Source: Comamonadaceae bacterium
GTDB lineage: Bacteria; Pseudomonadota; Gammaproteobacteria; Burkholderiales; Burkholderiaceae_C
Assembly: GCA_947372865.1 (NCBI GenBank)
Contig: CANBVJ010000018.1
Coordinates: forward strand, 1-54,647
DNA length: 54,647 bases
Direction of reading: 5' to 3'
Part shown: piece by piece, positions 37,034 through 46,552 of the stretch
How the letters are laid out: each line of letters starts with the position of its first letter
How positions within the stretch are numbered: position 1 is the stretch's first letter
Made by a program: the position numbers and the translations under genes
Notes under the pieces: model-generated
Databases searched by the model: none
The model's input: the letters and a program-made list of their open reading frames with translations, nothing else
What the model was told of the DNA's origin: nothing

Positions 37034-38170
37034 GTGAAAGCCAACAAAGCAAGCCCCAGCAAAGCAAGCGCGGGATCCACTGCATCTGCCAAGACCAGCA
37101 AAACGGCCAAACCTGTGGAAAAACCTGCTGCTGTGCCCGCCAAAGCCAAAGCTGCGCCAGCCGCCTCCGCCAAGCCTGCGGCCGCAGCGACGACCAAAAA
37201 GCCTGCTCCTTCAAAAAAGCCTGCTGCTCCAGCCGCACCCGCCAAAAAAGCACCGGCATCGGAAAAAACCGCCGCCAATGCGCTCGGCAAGCCACTTGCA
37301 GCACCCGCCGCTAAGAAAACTGTGGCGGCAAAAGCTCCCGCAGTAAAAGCCGCCCCCGCCAAGCCCAGTACAAAAACCACCATGTCAGCCAAACCGACGG
37401 CTCCCAGTAAGCCGGTCGCCGCAGCTGTTGTGGCGAAAACCCCTTCCAAAGAAACCAAAGCCAAGACGCCTGCCGTCGTGGTCGAACCCAAAGCCAAGCC
37501 TCCTGTGAATGCCATTGCCCCCAAACCTGCCGCCCCTGTTTCCGTTCCTGGCGTCGTGAGCTCCGTTCCCACCAAATCTGGCCGTCCGTCCTCGCGCCTG
37601 GCCCAGTTGACCGTTCCCTCAATGGCACAGTCGGTTGCCTCGACTGCGGCCAAATCCAGCTTCAACCCGTCGAGCAATGCGCCTTTTGCGGCTCCGGTGA
37701 TTCCCGCTATCGTCAAAAAAGACAGCAAGCTGGCCAACAACTGGAAAACCACGCCGGTCGAGCGCCTGACCGACGCCGAGCTGCTGGCCATGCCCGACTC
37801 CGAGTACATGAACGACGTGCAACTCGCCGCCTTCAAACTCAAACTCAGCATTCTTAAGCGCGACATTCTGAGCAACGCGGGTGAAACTACCGAGCATTTG
37901 CGCGAAGACACCTCGGTCGTCCCAGACCCGGCAGACCGCGCCACCATCGAAGAAGAACACGCGCTGGAACTGCGCACCCGCGACCGCGAGCGCAAGTTGC
38001 TCAAGAAAATTGAACAGTCCATCGCACGCATCGACGCGGGCGACTACGGCTACTGCGACGAAACTGGTGAAGCCATTGGCGTAGGTCGCTTGCTGGCGCG
38101 CCCCACCGCCACCCTGTCCCTGGAAGCACAACAGCGCCGCGAGCTGAAGCAGAAAATGTTTGGTGACTAA
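37034..38170 (+). CDS. dksA: DksA with a long Ala/Lys/Pro-rich N-terminal tail
   Basis: A 378-residue RNA polymerase-binding transcription factor, partner of ppGpp. The last 140 or so residues are DksA: WKTTPVERLTDAELLAMPDSEYMND, a coiled coil, and the globular end with YGYCDETGEAIGVGRLLARP. The zinc finger is degenerate: only Cys341 remains and the other three positions are Thr, Ser and Ala, so structural zinc is unlikely. Residues 1 to about 235 are low-complexity Ala/Lys/Pro/Ser, like a histone H1 or AlgP tail. The GTG start follows AGGAG closely; an in-frame ATG upstream (36884) lies in the leader and is less likely. Classical DksA is about 150 residues. Confidence 0.9.
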   Translation: MKANKASPSKASAGSTASAKTSKTAKPVEKPAAVPAKAKAAPAASAKPAAAATTKKPAPSKKPAAPAAPAKKAPASEKTAANALGKPLAAPAAKKTVAAKAPAVKAAPAKPSTKTTMSAKPTAPSKPVAAAVVAKTPSKETKAKTPAVVVEPKAKPPVNAIAPKPAAPVSVPGVVSSVPTKSGRPSSRLAQLTVPSMAQSVASTAAKSSFNPSSNAPFAAPVIPAIVKKDSKLANNWKTTPVERLTDAELLAMPDSEYMNDVQLAAFKLKLSILKRDILSNAGETTEHLREDTSVVPDPADRATIEEEHALELRTRDRERKLLKKIEQSIARIDAGDYGYCDETGEAIGVGRLLARPTATLSLEAQQRRELKQKMFGD

Positions 38171-38200
38171 ACGGCTGCCACGCACCCGTCTTTGACTGTG

Positions 38201-39790
38201 ATGGACACCCATCCCGCCCCGGGTTCCGGCAAAAACGTGGCAGCGGCAGGCGACAAAAACGCGCTGTCGCCATCGGTTCGGGCGCAATGGATGCGCCAGG
38301 TCAACCTGGTGCGCAAGCAGGAATTTGCCTACCTGCGCAGCGTGCAACAGCGCGCCGGCGGCGAAGCCTCCGACGCCACGCTGGCGGGTATTCCCGCCCG
38401 TACAGCTGCGACCGGAACAGTGCGGGGCGACACGCTCAAAAAAATCGACGAAATCGAAGCGCAGCTTGACCTGCTATGGGTGGCGAGCCGCAGCAAACGC
38501 AGCGACTCGGATTTCAGCCTGCGCTCCACGCTGGGCGAGGCCTCGGCGCTGACCACCGCCCAACTGGCATCGACTTTGCACGCGGCGCCGGGCGTGCTAA
38601 CGCAAACCATGCACCACAGTGACATGCCCAGTTCGGTGCTGCTGGTACCAGCCATAGAACATGTTGCGCCGCCGCCTGCCCCGATGGCACCCGGCGTGCA
38701 TCCCGCGCTGCATCCGGCACCCGCTGCGACGCCCAACCCCCACCCCCCCCTGCCGCACGATGCGGTGCTGTCCACCGCAGCGGCCCTGTTTGCCTGCGCG
38801 GAATACGACCTGGCCACGCACCACCTACTGCGCGCCCTGCGTGGCAAGGACGAGCGCAATCGACAAACCTTGCACCGCCTGCTGGCCTTGCTGGAAATTT
38901 ACCGCGCTACCGGCAACCAGGCCCAGTTTGACTGGTCGGTGCTGGAGTATTTTGACCACTGGGGCGGCGGCACCCCACAGTGGCGCACATCGCACAGGAG
39001 CCGCGACACCGGGCCCGACGCAGGCCCGACCTCCCTCGCCGCTAAGGCACGATCTGCCGCCTCGGTGCCCGGCGCTGCCCAAACCTGGCACTGCCCCACC
39101 GTGCTCAACCGCGCGGCTGCGCGCGAATTGCGTGCGCACTGGCTGGCCCACCGCCAGTGTGCGATGGACTGGACCTCCTTGAGCGTGCTGGATGCCGACG
39201 CCGCCAGCGATCTCACGGCGTTCCTCGCGACTGACCAGGGCGCGCCCACGCGGCTGGTTTTCACGGACACGCCCAACCTGCTTTATGTGCTGGAACAGGC
39301 CACACCTCAAGGCCAAGCGGGGGTGGCGCGCAGCCTGTGGGAGTTGCGCTTTTGCCTGCTGCGGCTGATGCGCATGCGAGCGGCCTTTGAGGTGGCAAGC
39401 ACCGACTTTTGCATGACCTACCTTGAGCAGCCCCCCGTCTGGCAGGAAGGAAGCGCTGAATTTGCGGGCGATGCCTTGGTGCCCGCACCGGTCGGCACGA
39501 GCGCCCCAAGCGACACACCCTGGCGCCTGCACGGCCACGTGGTGGGGCAACAGGGCCTGGGTTTGCCCGCGCTCGCCACCAAACTGCCGTCAGCCCCCAT
39601 CTACATTGCTTGCGCGGCGCTGGTACGTATGGACCCCGACGCCTGCACGCAGTTGTTGCAATGGCTGCGCAGCGCCACGGCGCAGAAGGCTGAGGTGCAA
39701 TTTTCCGAGGTCAGCCTGCTGGTGGGCGCTGCTTGGGCGGCAGCCGGCATTGAGGCGTACGCACAGGTCCATCTGCGCAATTTGCCGTAA
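38201..39790 (+). CDS. Unknown protein with FimV-like TPR and STAS-like domains
   Basis: About 529 residues from ATG 38201 (a TTG nine bases earlier is possible). The N-terminal third is charged, then Pro/His/Ala-rich. Around 190-255 is a TPR-like region (ALFACAEYDLATHHLLRAL, then NQAQFDWSVLEYFDHWGG) reminiscent of the FimV C-terminal domain. Residues about 305-410 and 440-529 look like two STAS-type folds, the second with IYIACAALVRMDPDACTQLLQW and a closing strand. I do not recognise a named protein. It follows dksA by 30 bases and probably shares its transcript. Confidence 0.65.
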   Translation: MDTHPAPGSGKNVAAAGDKNALSPSVRAQWMRQVNLVRKQEFAYLRSVQQRAGGEASDATLAGIPARTAATGTVRGDTLKKIDEIEAQLDLLWVASRSKRSDSDFSLRSTLGEASALTTAQLASTLHAAPGVLTQTMHHSDMPSSVLLVPAIEHVAPPPAPMAPGVHPALHPAPAATPNPHPPLPHDAVLSTAAALFACAEYDLATHHLLRALRGKDERNRQTLHRLLALLEIYRATGNQAQFDWSVLEYFDHWGGGTPQWRTSHRSRDTGPDAGPTSLAAKARSAASVPGAAQTWHCPTVLNRAAARELRAHWLAHRQCAMDWTSLSVLDADAASDLTAFLATDQGAPTRLVFTDTPNLLYVLEQATPQGQAGVARSLWELRFCLLRLMRMRAAFEVASTDFCMTYLEQPPVWQEGSAEFAGDALVPAPVGTSAPSDTPWRLHGHVVGQQGLGLPALATKLPSAPIYIACAALVRMDPDACTQLLQWLRSATAQKAEVQFSEVSLLVGAAWAAAGIEAYAQVHLRNLP

Positions 39791-39814
39791 TTGGGCCACC
39801 GGCCCCTGTGCTGG

Positions 39815-39864
39815 CCTTGGTGCCGCCTGGCCAAGGAACGCCGCTTGCGCTGATTGGGCGGCGT
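39815..39864 (+). terminator. Two tandem hairpins after the FimV/STAS-like gene
   Basis: CCTTGG (39815-39820) pairs with CCAAGG (39831-39836), and ACGCCGC (39838-39844) pairs with GCGGCGT (39858-39864). They follow the stop by 25-75 bases and probably end that transcript, although no T run follows. Confidence 0.4.
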
Positions 39865-40023
39865 GCACTTCTCCATTTGAACCAATACTTTCATTAGAGA
39901 GCCTAAGTGCTTAATCTAGAACGTTTTTTCGCCTATTTCCCGATGAAAGAACGCTTCTAAGTCTTTGATTTCATTGGAAAAAATTGATCTAGCGCTGTCG
40001 CAGACCCCAAATTTACTGGTAAA

Positions 40024-40047
40024 GTGCAAAAAAGTGCAATTTAGTGG
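40024..40047 (+). promoter_or_regulatory. MraZ box array (operator of the dcw cluster)
   Basis: Three direct repeats start exactly 10 bases apart: GTGCA at 40024, GTGCA at 40034 and GTGGT at 40044. CTGG also occurs at 40016 and 40053. MraZ, encoded directly downstream, is known in E. coli and other bacteria to bind short GTG/TGGG-type repeats with 10-bp phasing before its own gene and repress the operon. Confidence 0.6.
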
Positions 40048-40104
40048 TAAATCTGGCAGCGCAAGGCCATTGAGCCACGCGCGTTGGAAAAGAGGGTCTC
40101 TGTG

Positions 40105-40533
40105 GTGTTTCAAGGTGCTTCGTCACTCACGCTGGATGCAAAGGGGCGGCTGTCTGTGCCGACCCGGCACCGTGACGTGCTCAGCGCCGTGGCCGCCGGC
40201 CTGTTGACCATCACCAAACACCCCCACGGCTGCCTGATGGTCTTTCCCCGCCCCGAGTGGGATTTGTTTCGCGACCGCATTGCCGCCCTGCCCATGTCGG
40301 CCCAGTGGTGGAAACGCATCTTTTTGGGCAACGCCATGGACGTGGAGCTTGACGGCACCGGGCGCATCCTGATTTCTCCTGAACTGCGCACCAGCGCGGG
40401 CATCAGCAAAGACACCGTGCTCTTGGGCATGGGCAACCACTTCGAACTGTGGGACAAAGCCACTTACGAGGCCCAAGAGGCCAAGGCCATGCAAGAGCAG
40501 ATGCCTGACGTGTTCAAAGACTTTTCCTTTTGA
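40105..40533 (+). CDS. mraZ: Transcriptional regulator MraZ
   Basis: About 142 residues. Two AbrB-like swapped-hairpin repeats carry the motifs [10 protein letters not shown] (near 12-21) and [10 protein letters not shown]. It is a DNA-binding ring protein that represses the dcw operon. The GTG start at 40105 has GAGGG eight bases upstream; an adjacent GTG at 40102 would add one residue. First gene of the division and cell wall cluster. Confidence 0.92.
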   Translation: MFQGASSLTLDAKGRLSVPTRHRDVLSAVAAGLLTITKHPHGCLMVFPRPEWDLFRDRIAALPMSAQWWKRIFLGNAMDVELDGTGRILISPELRTSAGISKDTVLLGMGNHFELWDKATYEAQEAKAMQEQMPDVFKDFSF

Positions 40534-41495
40534 GCGCCGCTGTGGACGCCAACCTTGAGCACACCACGGTCTTGCTGCAAGAGGCAGTGGACGCGCTACT
40601 AGAGAACACCCCCGAAAGCTCCAGCCCCGCCGAAGACGGCGTGTACGTGGACGCCACTTTTGGGCGCGGCGGACACTCCCGGCGCATTTTGTCGCGCCTC
40701 TCGGCCCACGGCCGCCTGATTGCCTATGACCGCGACTTGGAGGCTGTAGCCCGAGCCAGCGACATCACCGACCCACGCTTCTCTATTCGGCAGACGAGTT
40801 TTTCGCATTTGGGTGAACTGCCGCCAGCCAGCGTGTCGGGCATTTTGATGGACCTGGGCGTGAGTTCGCCCCAGATTGACAGCCCGGCGCGCGGATTCAG
40901 CTTTCGCTTTGAAGGCCCGCTGGACATGCGCATGGACACCACGCGCGGCATCAGTGTGGCCCAGTGGCTGGCCGATGCGGACGTTGAACACATTATGGAG
41001 GTGATACGTGACTACGGCGAAGAACGGTTTGCTAGCGGCATTGCAAAGGCGATTGTCGCGCGCCGACAGGAGCACGGGCCCCTTGCAACCACCACCGAAC
41101 TGGCCCAACTCGTGGCTGACACGGTCAAAACCCGCGAGCCGGGCCAGAACCCTGCAACGCGCACATTTCAGGCTTTTCGGATTTTCATCAATGCCGAGCT
41201 TGAAGAGTTACAGCAGGCGCTAGACGCCGCCCTGGAAGTGCTGCAACCCGGCGCGCGCCTGGTGGTGATCAGCTTTCATTCGCTGGAAGACCGCATCGTC
41301 AAGCAGTTCATTGCCAAGCATTCCAAGGATGAATACGACCGGCGCACGCCCTTTGCCGCGCCCAAACCCATGCGATTGCGCGCACTGGGCCGCAGCCGCC
41401 CCAGCGCCGCCGAGGTAGCGGGAAACCCGCGTTCGCGCAGCGCCATCATGCGGGTGGCCGTGCGCACCGCCACCGCCCCGGGTACACGCGCATGA
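40530..41495 (+). CDS. rsmH: 16S rRNA (cytosine1402-N4)-methyltransferase RsmH
   Basis: About 321 residues; methylates the N4 of C1402 in 16S rRNA with SAM. SAM motif [24 protein letters not shown], the [16 protein letters not shown] block and [15 protein letters not shown] are all present. The start is either a TTG overlapping the mraZ stop as TTGA (40530) or a GTG at 40542. It overlaps ftsL by four bases. Confidence 0.95.
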   Translation: MSAAVDANLEHTTVLLQEAVDALLENTPESSSPAEDGVYVDATFGRGGHSRRILSRLSAHGRLIAYDRDLEAVARASDITDPRFSIRQTSFSHLGELPPASVSGILMDLGVSSPQIDSPARGFSFRFEGPLDMRMDTTRGISVAQWLADADVEHIMEVIRDYGEERFASGIAKAIVARRQEHGPLATTTELAQLVADTVKTREPGQNPATRTFQAFRIFINAELEELQQALDAALEVLQPGARLVVISFHSLEDRIVKQFIAKHSKDEYDRRTPFAAPKPMRLRALGRSRPSAAEVAGNPRSRSAIMRVAVRTATAPGTRA

Positions 41496-41776
41496 CCCGC
41501 ATCAACATCTTGTTGGTGCTGGCAACGCTGGGCAGCGCCATGTACCTGGTGGGCGTGCAATACGAGTCGCGCCGCCTGTTTACTGAGCTCGAAAAAGCCC
41601 ACCGCGAAGCGCGCCGCCTGGACACCGAGCTGGAGCGCTTGCAGGTCGAAAAGCGCAGCCAGGCCACGCCCGCGCGTGTCGAACGCGTGGCGCGCGAAAA
41701 GCTGCAGATGCGCCAGGTCACCCCCGGCATCACCATGTACCTGGGCCGGGGCGACGCGCCCGAGGCACAACCATGA
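41492..41776 (+). CDS. ftsL: Cell division protein FtsL
   Basis: A 94-residue bitopic protein: one membrane helix near the N-terminus ([19 protein letters not shown]), then a periplasmic coiled coil (about 24-65) and a short C-terminal segment. It works with FtsB and FtsQ to activate FtsWI. It overlaps rsmH and ftsI by four bases each. Confidence 0.92.
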   Translation: MTRINILLVLATLGSAMYLVGVQYESRRLFTELEKAHREARRLDTELERLQVEKRSQATPARVERVAREKLQMRQVTPGITMYLGRGDAPEAQP

Positions 41777-43515
41777 GCCGCAGCATCCAGTACACCGCCA
41801 GCCCCTTGCTGACCAGCCGAACGCCGGTGTGGCGCAGCAAGTTTGTGGTGGGTGCGGTGGCCCTGGGCTTTGTGGGCTTGGCCGCACGTGCGGCCTATAT
41901 CCAGGTGTTCAACAACGAATTTTTCCAGCGCCAGGGCGAGGTGCGCTACAACCGCACGCTCGAACTGCCCGCCAACCGCGGCCGCATTCTGGACCGCAAT
42001 GGCCTGATTCTGGCGTCCAGCGTACCGGCGCCCAGCATTTGGGCGATTCCGGAGGACGTGTCGCTGGACGCTGCCGAGCGCAAGCAACTGGCCCACCTGC
42101 TGGAAATGCCCGAGGCCGATCTGACCAAAAAGCTGGCCGACGAAGACAAGAGCTTTGTCTGGCTCAAGCGCCAGATCGACCCGGACAATGCCAAGAAGAT
42201 TGCCGAGTTGAACTTCAAAGGCATTTACCAGCGCACCGAATACCGCCGCCAGTACCCTGAAGGCGAAGCCGCCGCGCACGTGGTGGGATTCACCAACGTG
42301 GAAGACAACGGCCAGGAAGGCGTGGAGCTGCTGTTCAACAGCGCGCTCTTGGGCCGCGCGGGCAGCCGCCACGTGATCAAGGACCGCCTGGGCCGCGCCG
42401 TGGAACAGGTGGGCGAGACCGTGCCGCCCGAAGCCGGCAAAGACCTGCAACTCAGCATCGACACCAAGGTGCAGTTTTTTGCCTACCAAAAACTGCGCGA
42501 CGCGGTGCTGGCCAACCGGGCCCAGGCCGGCAGCATCGTGGTGCTCGACGCCCTAACCGGCGAAGTGCTGGCCCTGGCCAACTACCCCAGCTACAACCCG
42601 GAAAAGCGCGTCAACCTGAGCGGCGCGCAACTGCGCAACCGCGCGCTGACCGACACCTTTGAGCCTGGCTCGGTGATGAAGCCTTTCACCATTGGCCTGG
42701 CGCTCAATACCGGGCGCGTCAAGACGTCCACCATCATCGACACCTCGCCGGGCTCGGTGACGATTACTGGCGCCACCATCCGCGACGCGCACCCGCACGG
42801 CGCTTTGACGGTGGAGCAAGTCATCCAGGTCTCGAGCAACGTGGGCACGACCAAAATCGCCATGCAGATGCCTGCCAGCGAAATGTGGGAAACCTTCTCG
42901 GGCGCGGGCTTTGGGCAAAAACCCCAGGTGGAGTTTCCCGGCGTGGTCTCAGGCCGCTTGCGTCCAGCCAAGAGCTGGCGCCCGATCGAGCAGGCCACGG
43001 CCTCCTACGGCTACGGCCTGTCAGCCTCGTTGTTTCAGATGGTGCGCTCGTACACCGTGTTTTCGCACGACGGCCAAATCATCCGCGCCACCTTGCTCAA
43101 AAACAGCGAGCCCGCCGTAGGCGTGCCGGTGTTTACCGCTGACACCGCCGCCAAGGTGCGCAAGATGCTGCAAATGGCCGCAGGCCCCGGCGGCACCGGC
43201 CCCAAGGCGCAGACTGCGGGCTACTCGGTGGGCGGCAAATCGGGCACCGCTTACAAGCAACAAGGCAAGGGCTACGGCAGCGATGGCAACCGCAAATACC
43301 GCAGTTGGTTTGTCGGCATGGCGCCCATTGACCAGCCGCGCATCGTGGTCGGCGTGATGCTCGACGAGCCCACCGCAGGCAAATACTTTGGCGGCGAAGT
43401 GGCCGCCCCCGTGTTCAGCGAAACCGTGCAGCAAACCCTGCGCGTGATGGGCGTACAACCCGACATCGCCATCAAGCCGCAAATCGTGGCCAATGCAGTG
43501 CAGGAAAGTTTCTGA
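41773..43515 (+). CDS. ftsI: Septal peptidoglycan transpeptidase FtsI (PBP3)
   Basis: A 580-residue class B PBP. One N-terminal membrane helix (about 23-42), a pedestal domain with RGRILDRNG, and a transpeptidase domain with Ser300-Val-Met-Lys303, the SSN triad (VSSNVG) and KSG (GGKSGTAYK). It cross-links septal peptidoglycan with FtsW. Its stop shares one base with the murE start. Confidence 0.96.
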   Translation: MSRSIQYTASPLLTSRTPVWRSKFVVGAVALGFVGLAARAAYIQVFNNEFFQRQGEVRYNRTLELPANRGRILDRNGLILASSVPAPSIWAIPEDVSLDAAERKQLAHLLEMPEADLTKKLADEDKSFVWLKRQIDPDNAKKIAELNFKGIYQRTEYRRQYPEGEAAAHVVGFTNVEDNGQEGVELLFNSALLGRAGSRHVIKDRLGRAVEQVGETVPPEAGKDLQLSIDTKVQFFAYQKLRDAVLANRAQAGSIVVLDALTGEVLALANYPSYNPEKRVNLSGAQLRNRALTDTFEPGSVMKPFTIGLALNTGRVKTSTIIDTSPGSVTITGATIRDAHPHGALTVEQVIQVSSNVGTTKIAMQMPASEMWETFSGAGFGQKPQVEFPGVVSGRLRPAKSWRPIEQATASYGYGLSASLFQMVRSYTVFSHDGQIIRATLLKNSEPAVGVPVFTADTAAKVRKMLQMAAGPGGTGPKAQTAGYSVGGKSGTAYKQQGKGYGSDGNRKYRSWFVGMAPIDQPRIVVGVMLDEPTAGKYFGGEVAAPVFSETVQQTLRVMGVQPDIAIKPQIVANAVQESF

Positions 43516-45062
43516 TGGCCGCAGCACTCGCTACGCCCCAGCAAGCCGCCCAGTGGCTGCGCGCGCACGTCACTGGTACGCTGGGCAGCGACAGCCGCAG
43601 TCTGGGCGCGGGGGACGGCTTTGTCGCCACGCCCGGCGCGGTGGTGGACGGACGCCAGTTTGTGCCCCAAGCCCTGCGCCAAGGCGTGAGCGGCTGCTTG
43701 GTGGAAGCCGACGGCCTGCCAGCCTTTGGCCTGACCGATGGCCGCGTGGCTGCGTACACCGGCCTGAAGGCCGACGCCGGCGCGATTGCCGATGCGTTTT
43801 TTGACCACCCGTCGCAGAAACTCTCGGTGATTGCCGTTACCGGCACCAATGGCAAAACATCGACCGCCTGGTGGCTGGCGCAGGCCCTGGGCGCCTTGCC
43901 CGGCGCACTGGCGCAGCCCTGCGCAGTAGTTGGCACGCTGGGCGTGGGCCAGCCGCCGCACGCCACTGCGCAGTCCGATGGTGCAGCAGCCCACCCCTTG
44001 GCCGCGCTGCGCGCCACCGGTATGACCACGCCAGACGCCGTCTCCTTGCACGCGCACCTGCAGCAGTTTGTGAAAGACGGCTTGCGCGCCTGCGCGCTAG
44101 AGGCCTCGTCCATCGGCATCGAAGAAGGCCGCATCAACGGCCTGAATATTCGGGTGGCGGTGTTCACCAACTTTACGCAAGACCACCTCGACTACCACGG
44201 CAGCATGCAAGCCTATTGGGACGCCAAGCGCCGCCTGTTTGCCTGGCCGGGTCTGCAAAGCGCTGTGCTCAACATCGACGACGCCAAGGGCGCGGCCCTG
44301 GCCGACGCGCTACGCCAGAGCCAACCCGCGCTGGACTTGTGGACCACGTCTTGCAGCAGTACCAGCGCCCGCCTGCATGCGCAAAACATGGCCCTCACCC
44401 CTACCGGACTGCGCTTTGACGTGGTCGAGGGCGATCAGGTACTGGCTTTGCAAAGCCAGGTGATTGGCGGCTACAACGTGGCCAATCTGCTGGGCGTGAT
44501 TGCCAGCCTGCGCGCCCTGGGCGTGGACTTGGGCGCTGCGGTGGCGGCCTGCGCGCAGTTGCGCGCCGTACCCGGCCGCCTGGAATGTGTAGGCGGCCTG
44601 GGAGCGCCGCTGGTGGTGGTGGACTACGCCCACACGCCCGACGCCCTGGCCCAAACCCTGGACGCTTTGCGCCCACTGGCGCAGCAGCGCGCGGGCCAGT
44701 TGTGGTGCGTGTTTGGCTGCGGCGGCGACCGCGACGCCGCCAAGCGCCCGCTGATGGGTGCGATTGCCGCTGCAAAGGCCGACCAGATCGTGATTACCAG
44801 CGACAACCCGCGCAGCGAAAAGCCCGCCGCCATCGTCTCACACATCCTGGCCGGACTGGCCGGCCAGCCGCAGCCCGAAGTGCAAGTAGACCGGGGCGCG
44901 GCCATTGCCAACGCCATCGCCCGCGCCCAAGTGGCCGACGTGATTTTGGTCGCAGGCAAAGGCCACGAAGAAACACAAGACATTGGCGGCATCAAAACGG
45001 CATTTTCGGACCGCGCACACGCACTGCAGGCGCTCAGCGCCCGCCTGGAGGCCCACGCATGA
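43515..45062 (+). CDS. murE: UDP-MurNAc-tripeptide synthetase (meso-DAP adding)
   Basis: A 515-residue Mur ligase adding meso-diaminopimelate to UDP-MurNAc-L-Ala-D-Glu. P-loop VTGTNGKTS, the carbamylated-Lys region, and DNPR (ITSDNPRSEKP), the mark of meso-DAP rather than lysine specificity, are visible. The ATG overlaps the ftsI stop by one base and the end overlaps murF by four. Confidence 0.96.
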   Translation: MAAALATPQQAAQWLRAHVTGTLGSDSRSLGAGDGFVATPGAVVDGRQFVPQALRQGVSGCLVEADGLPAFGLTDGRVAAYTGLKADAGAIADAFFDHPSQKLSVIAVTGTNGKTSTAWWLAQALGALPGALAQPCAVVGTLGVGQPPHATAQSDGAAAHPLAALRATGMTTPDAVSLHAHLQQFVKDGLRACALEASSIGIEEGRINGLNIRVAVFTNFTQDHLDYHGSMQAYWDAKRRLFAWPGLQSAVLNIDDAKGAALADALRQSQPALDLWTTSCSSTSARLHAQNMALTPTGLRFDVVEGDQVLALQSQVIGGYNVANLLGVIASLRALGVDLGAAVAACAQLRAVPGRLECVGGLGAPLVVVDYAHTPDALAQTLDALRPLAQQRAGQLWCVFGCGGDRDAAKRPLMGAIAAAKADQIVITSDNPRSEKPAAIVSHILAGLAGQPQPEVQVDRGAAIANAIARAQVADVILVAGKGHEETQDIGGIKTAFSDRAHALQALSARLEAHA

Positions 45063-46552
45063 GCACCGCGCTGATGACCCTGGGCCAGGTGGCGCAGTGG
45101 CTCGCCCACAGTGGCGACGCCGCCAGCCAGCCCCAATCCGTGCACGGTGACGCCAACACGCCGATTGCCCGCGTACACACCGATACGCGCAGTATTGCCA
45201 GCGGCGATCTGTTTATTGCATTGCAAGGCGATACGTTTGACGCCAATGCCTTGCTGCACGAGGCGCAGGCCAAGGGCGCGGTAGCCATTATTTGCCGCAG
45301 CGGGCTGGCCGCCGCACAGATTCCTGCCGACCTGCCGCGCATTGAAGTGGCGGACACCAAGGCCGCGCTGGGCCAACTGGCCCGCGCCTGGCGCGCGCAG
45401 TTTGACCTGCCGCTGATTGCCGTGACCGGCAGCAACGGCAAAACCACGGTGACGCAAATGATCGCGTCCATCCTGCAAGCCCATGCACCCGGCGACGCCA
45501 GCCTGGCCACCCAGGGCAATCTGAACAACGACATTGGCGTGCCGCTCACGCTACTGCGCCTGCGCGCGCACCACCGCATTGCCGTGGTCGAGCTGGGCAT
45601 GAACCACCCCGGCGAAATTGCCGCACTGGCCGCACTGGCACAGCCCACAGTGGCCTTGGTGAACAACGCGCAGCGCGAGCACCTGGAATTCATGCACACG
45701 GTGGACGCCGTGGCGGTAGAAAACGGCGCGGTGCTGGCCGCGCTCTCAAACACCGGCTGCGCGGTGTTTCCGCTAGACGACGCTTACACCGGCCTGTGGC
45801 GAAAAATAGCCGGCGCACGCCGCACCCTGGGCTTTGGCACCAGCGCCGCCGGCGACGCCGTGGTCGGCCGCAGCGCGCAGTGGCTGGACGGCGCCTGGAC
45901 GGTAGACGCACAAGCCACCGTGGCAGGACAGGCCGTAGCGCTGCACTACCGCCTCGCCATTGCCGGGCAACACAATGTGCGCAACGCCTGGGCCGCGGCC
46001 GCCTGCGCGCTGGCCGCTGGCGTGCCCGGCGCAACCGTAGAACGCGGCCTGCAGGCCTTTGTACCGGTCAAGGGCCGCTCGCGCGCCATTGCGCTGGCGC
46101 TGGCCGGTCGCAGCATCACCGTGGTGGACGACACCTACAACGCCAACCCCGACTCGGTACGCGCTGCCATTGAAGTGCTGCGCGATCTGCCCGGCCCGCG
46201 CCTCTTGGTGCTGGGCGACATGGGCGAAGTCGGCAGCCAGGGCCCGCAATTCCACGCGGAGGCGGGTGCCTATGCGCAGCAACTGGGCATTGAACGCCTG
46301 CTGGCCGTGGGTGACTTGAGCCAGTCGGCCATGGCCGCCTTTAACGCCGCGGGCGGCACCGCGCAGCATTTTGCAGACATGGACGCGCTGTGCGCTGCGC
46401 TGGTACCCGCACTGGCCACGGCGGCCAGCGTGCTGGTCAAGGGTTCGCGCTTTATGCGCATGGAGCGCGCTGTGGCCGCCCTGCAAACCATTGCCGCCGG
46501 GCCCGTCGCAGCTGTGGCCCCGCCCGCACAAGGAGAAACCGCATGTTGCTAA
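45059..46552 (+). CDS. murF: UDP-MurNAc-tripeptide D-Ala-D-Ala ligase
   Basis: About 497 residues from ATG 45059 (ATGA overlap with murE). P-loop [30 protein letters not shown] and [10 protein letters not shown] are family blocks. Adds D-Ala-D-Ala to complete the UDP-MurNAc-pentapeptide in the cytoplasm. The last 10 bases overlap mraY. Confidence 0.96.
   Translation: MSTALMTLGQVAQWLAHSGDAASQPQSVHGDANTPIARVHTDTRSIASGDLFIALQGDTFDANALLHEAQAKGAVAIICRSGLAAAQIPADLPRIEVADTKAALGQLARAWRAQFDLPLIAVTGSNGKTTVTQMIASILQAHAPGDASLATQGNLNNDIGVPLTLLRLRAHHRIAVVELGMNHPGEIAALAALAQPTVALVNNAQREHLEFMHTVDAVAVENGAVLAALSNTGCAVFPLDDAYTGLWRKIAGARRTLGFGTSAAGDAVVGRSAQWLDGAWTVDAQATVAGQAVALHYRLAIAGQHNVRNAWAAAACALAAGVPGATVERGLQAFVPVKGRSRAIALALAGRSITVVDDTYNANPDSVRAAIEVLRDLPGPRLLVLGDMGEVGSQGPQFHAEAGAYAQQLGIERLLAVGDLSQSAMAAFNAAGGTAQHFADMDALCAALVPALATAASVLVKGSRFMRMERAVAALQTIAAGPVAAVAPPAQGETACC

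Larger units (their letters stand above)
39791..40104. other. Gap before mraZ: hairpins, MraZ boxes and leader
   Basis: No gene is seen in these 314 bases. The left part has two hairpins (39815-39864), the middle is AT-rich with a palindrome TAAGTGCTTA (39904-39913), and the right part has the MraZ box array (40024-40047) and the mraZ Shine-Dalgarno. A clear sigma70 promoter could not be assigned, although TTGATC (39984-39989) and TAAAGT (40020-40025) are fragments of one. Confidence 0.6.

Noticed and set aside
38700-38760. C-rich run and His/Pro-rich codons in the FimV/STAS-like gene as a copy of the palindromic element.
   Set aside because: It has neither the palindromic core nor the flanking sequence of the element.
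44585-45058. In-frame extension upstream of murF.
   Set aside because: It lies wholly inside murE in another frame; the ATG at 45059 overlaps the murE stop and begins the conserved MurF N-terminus.
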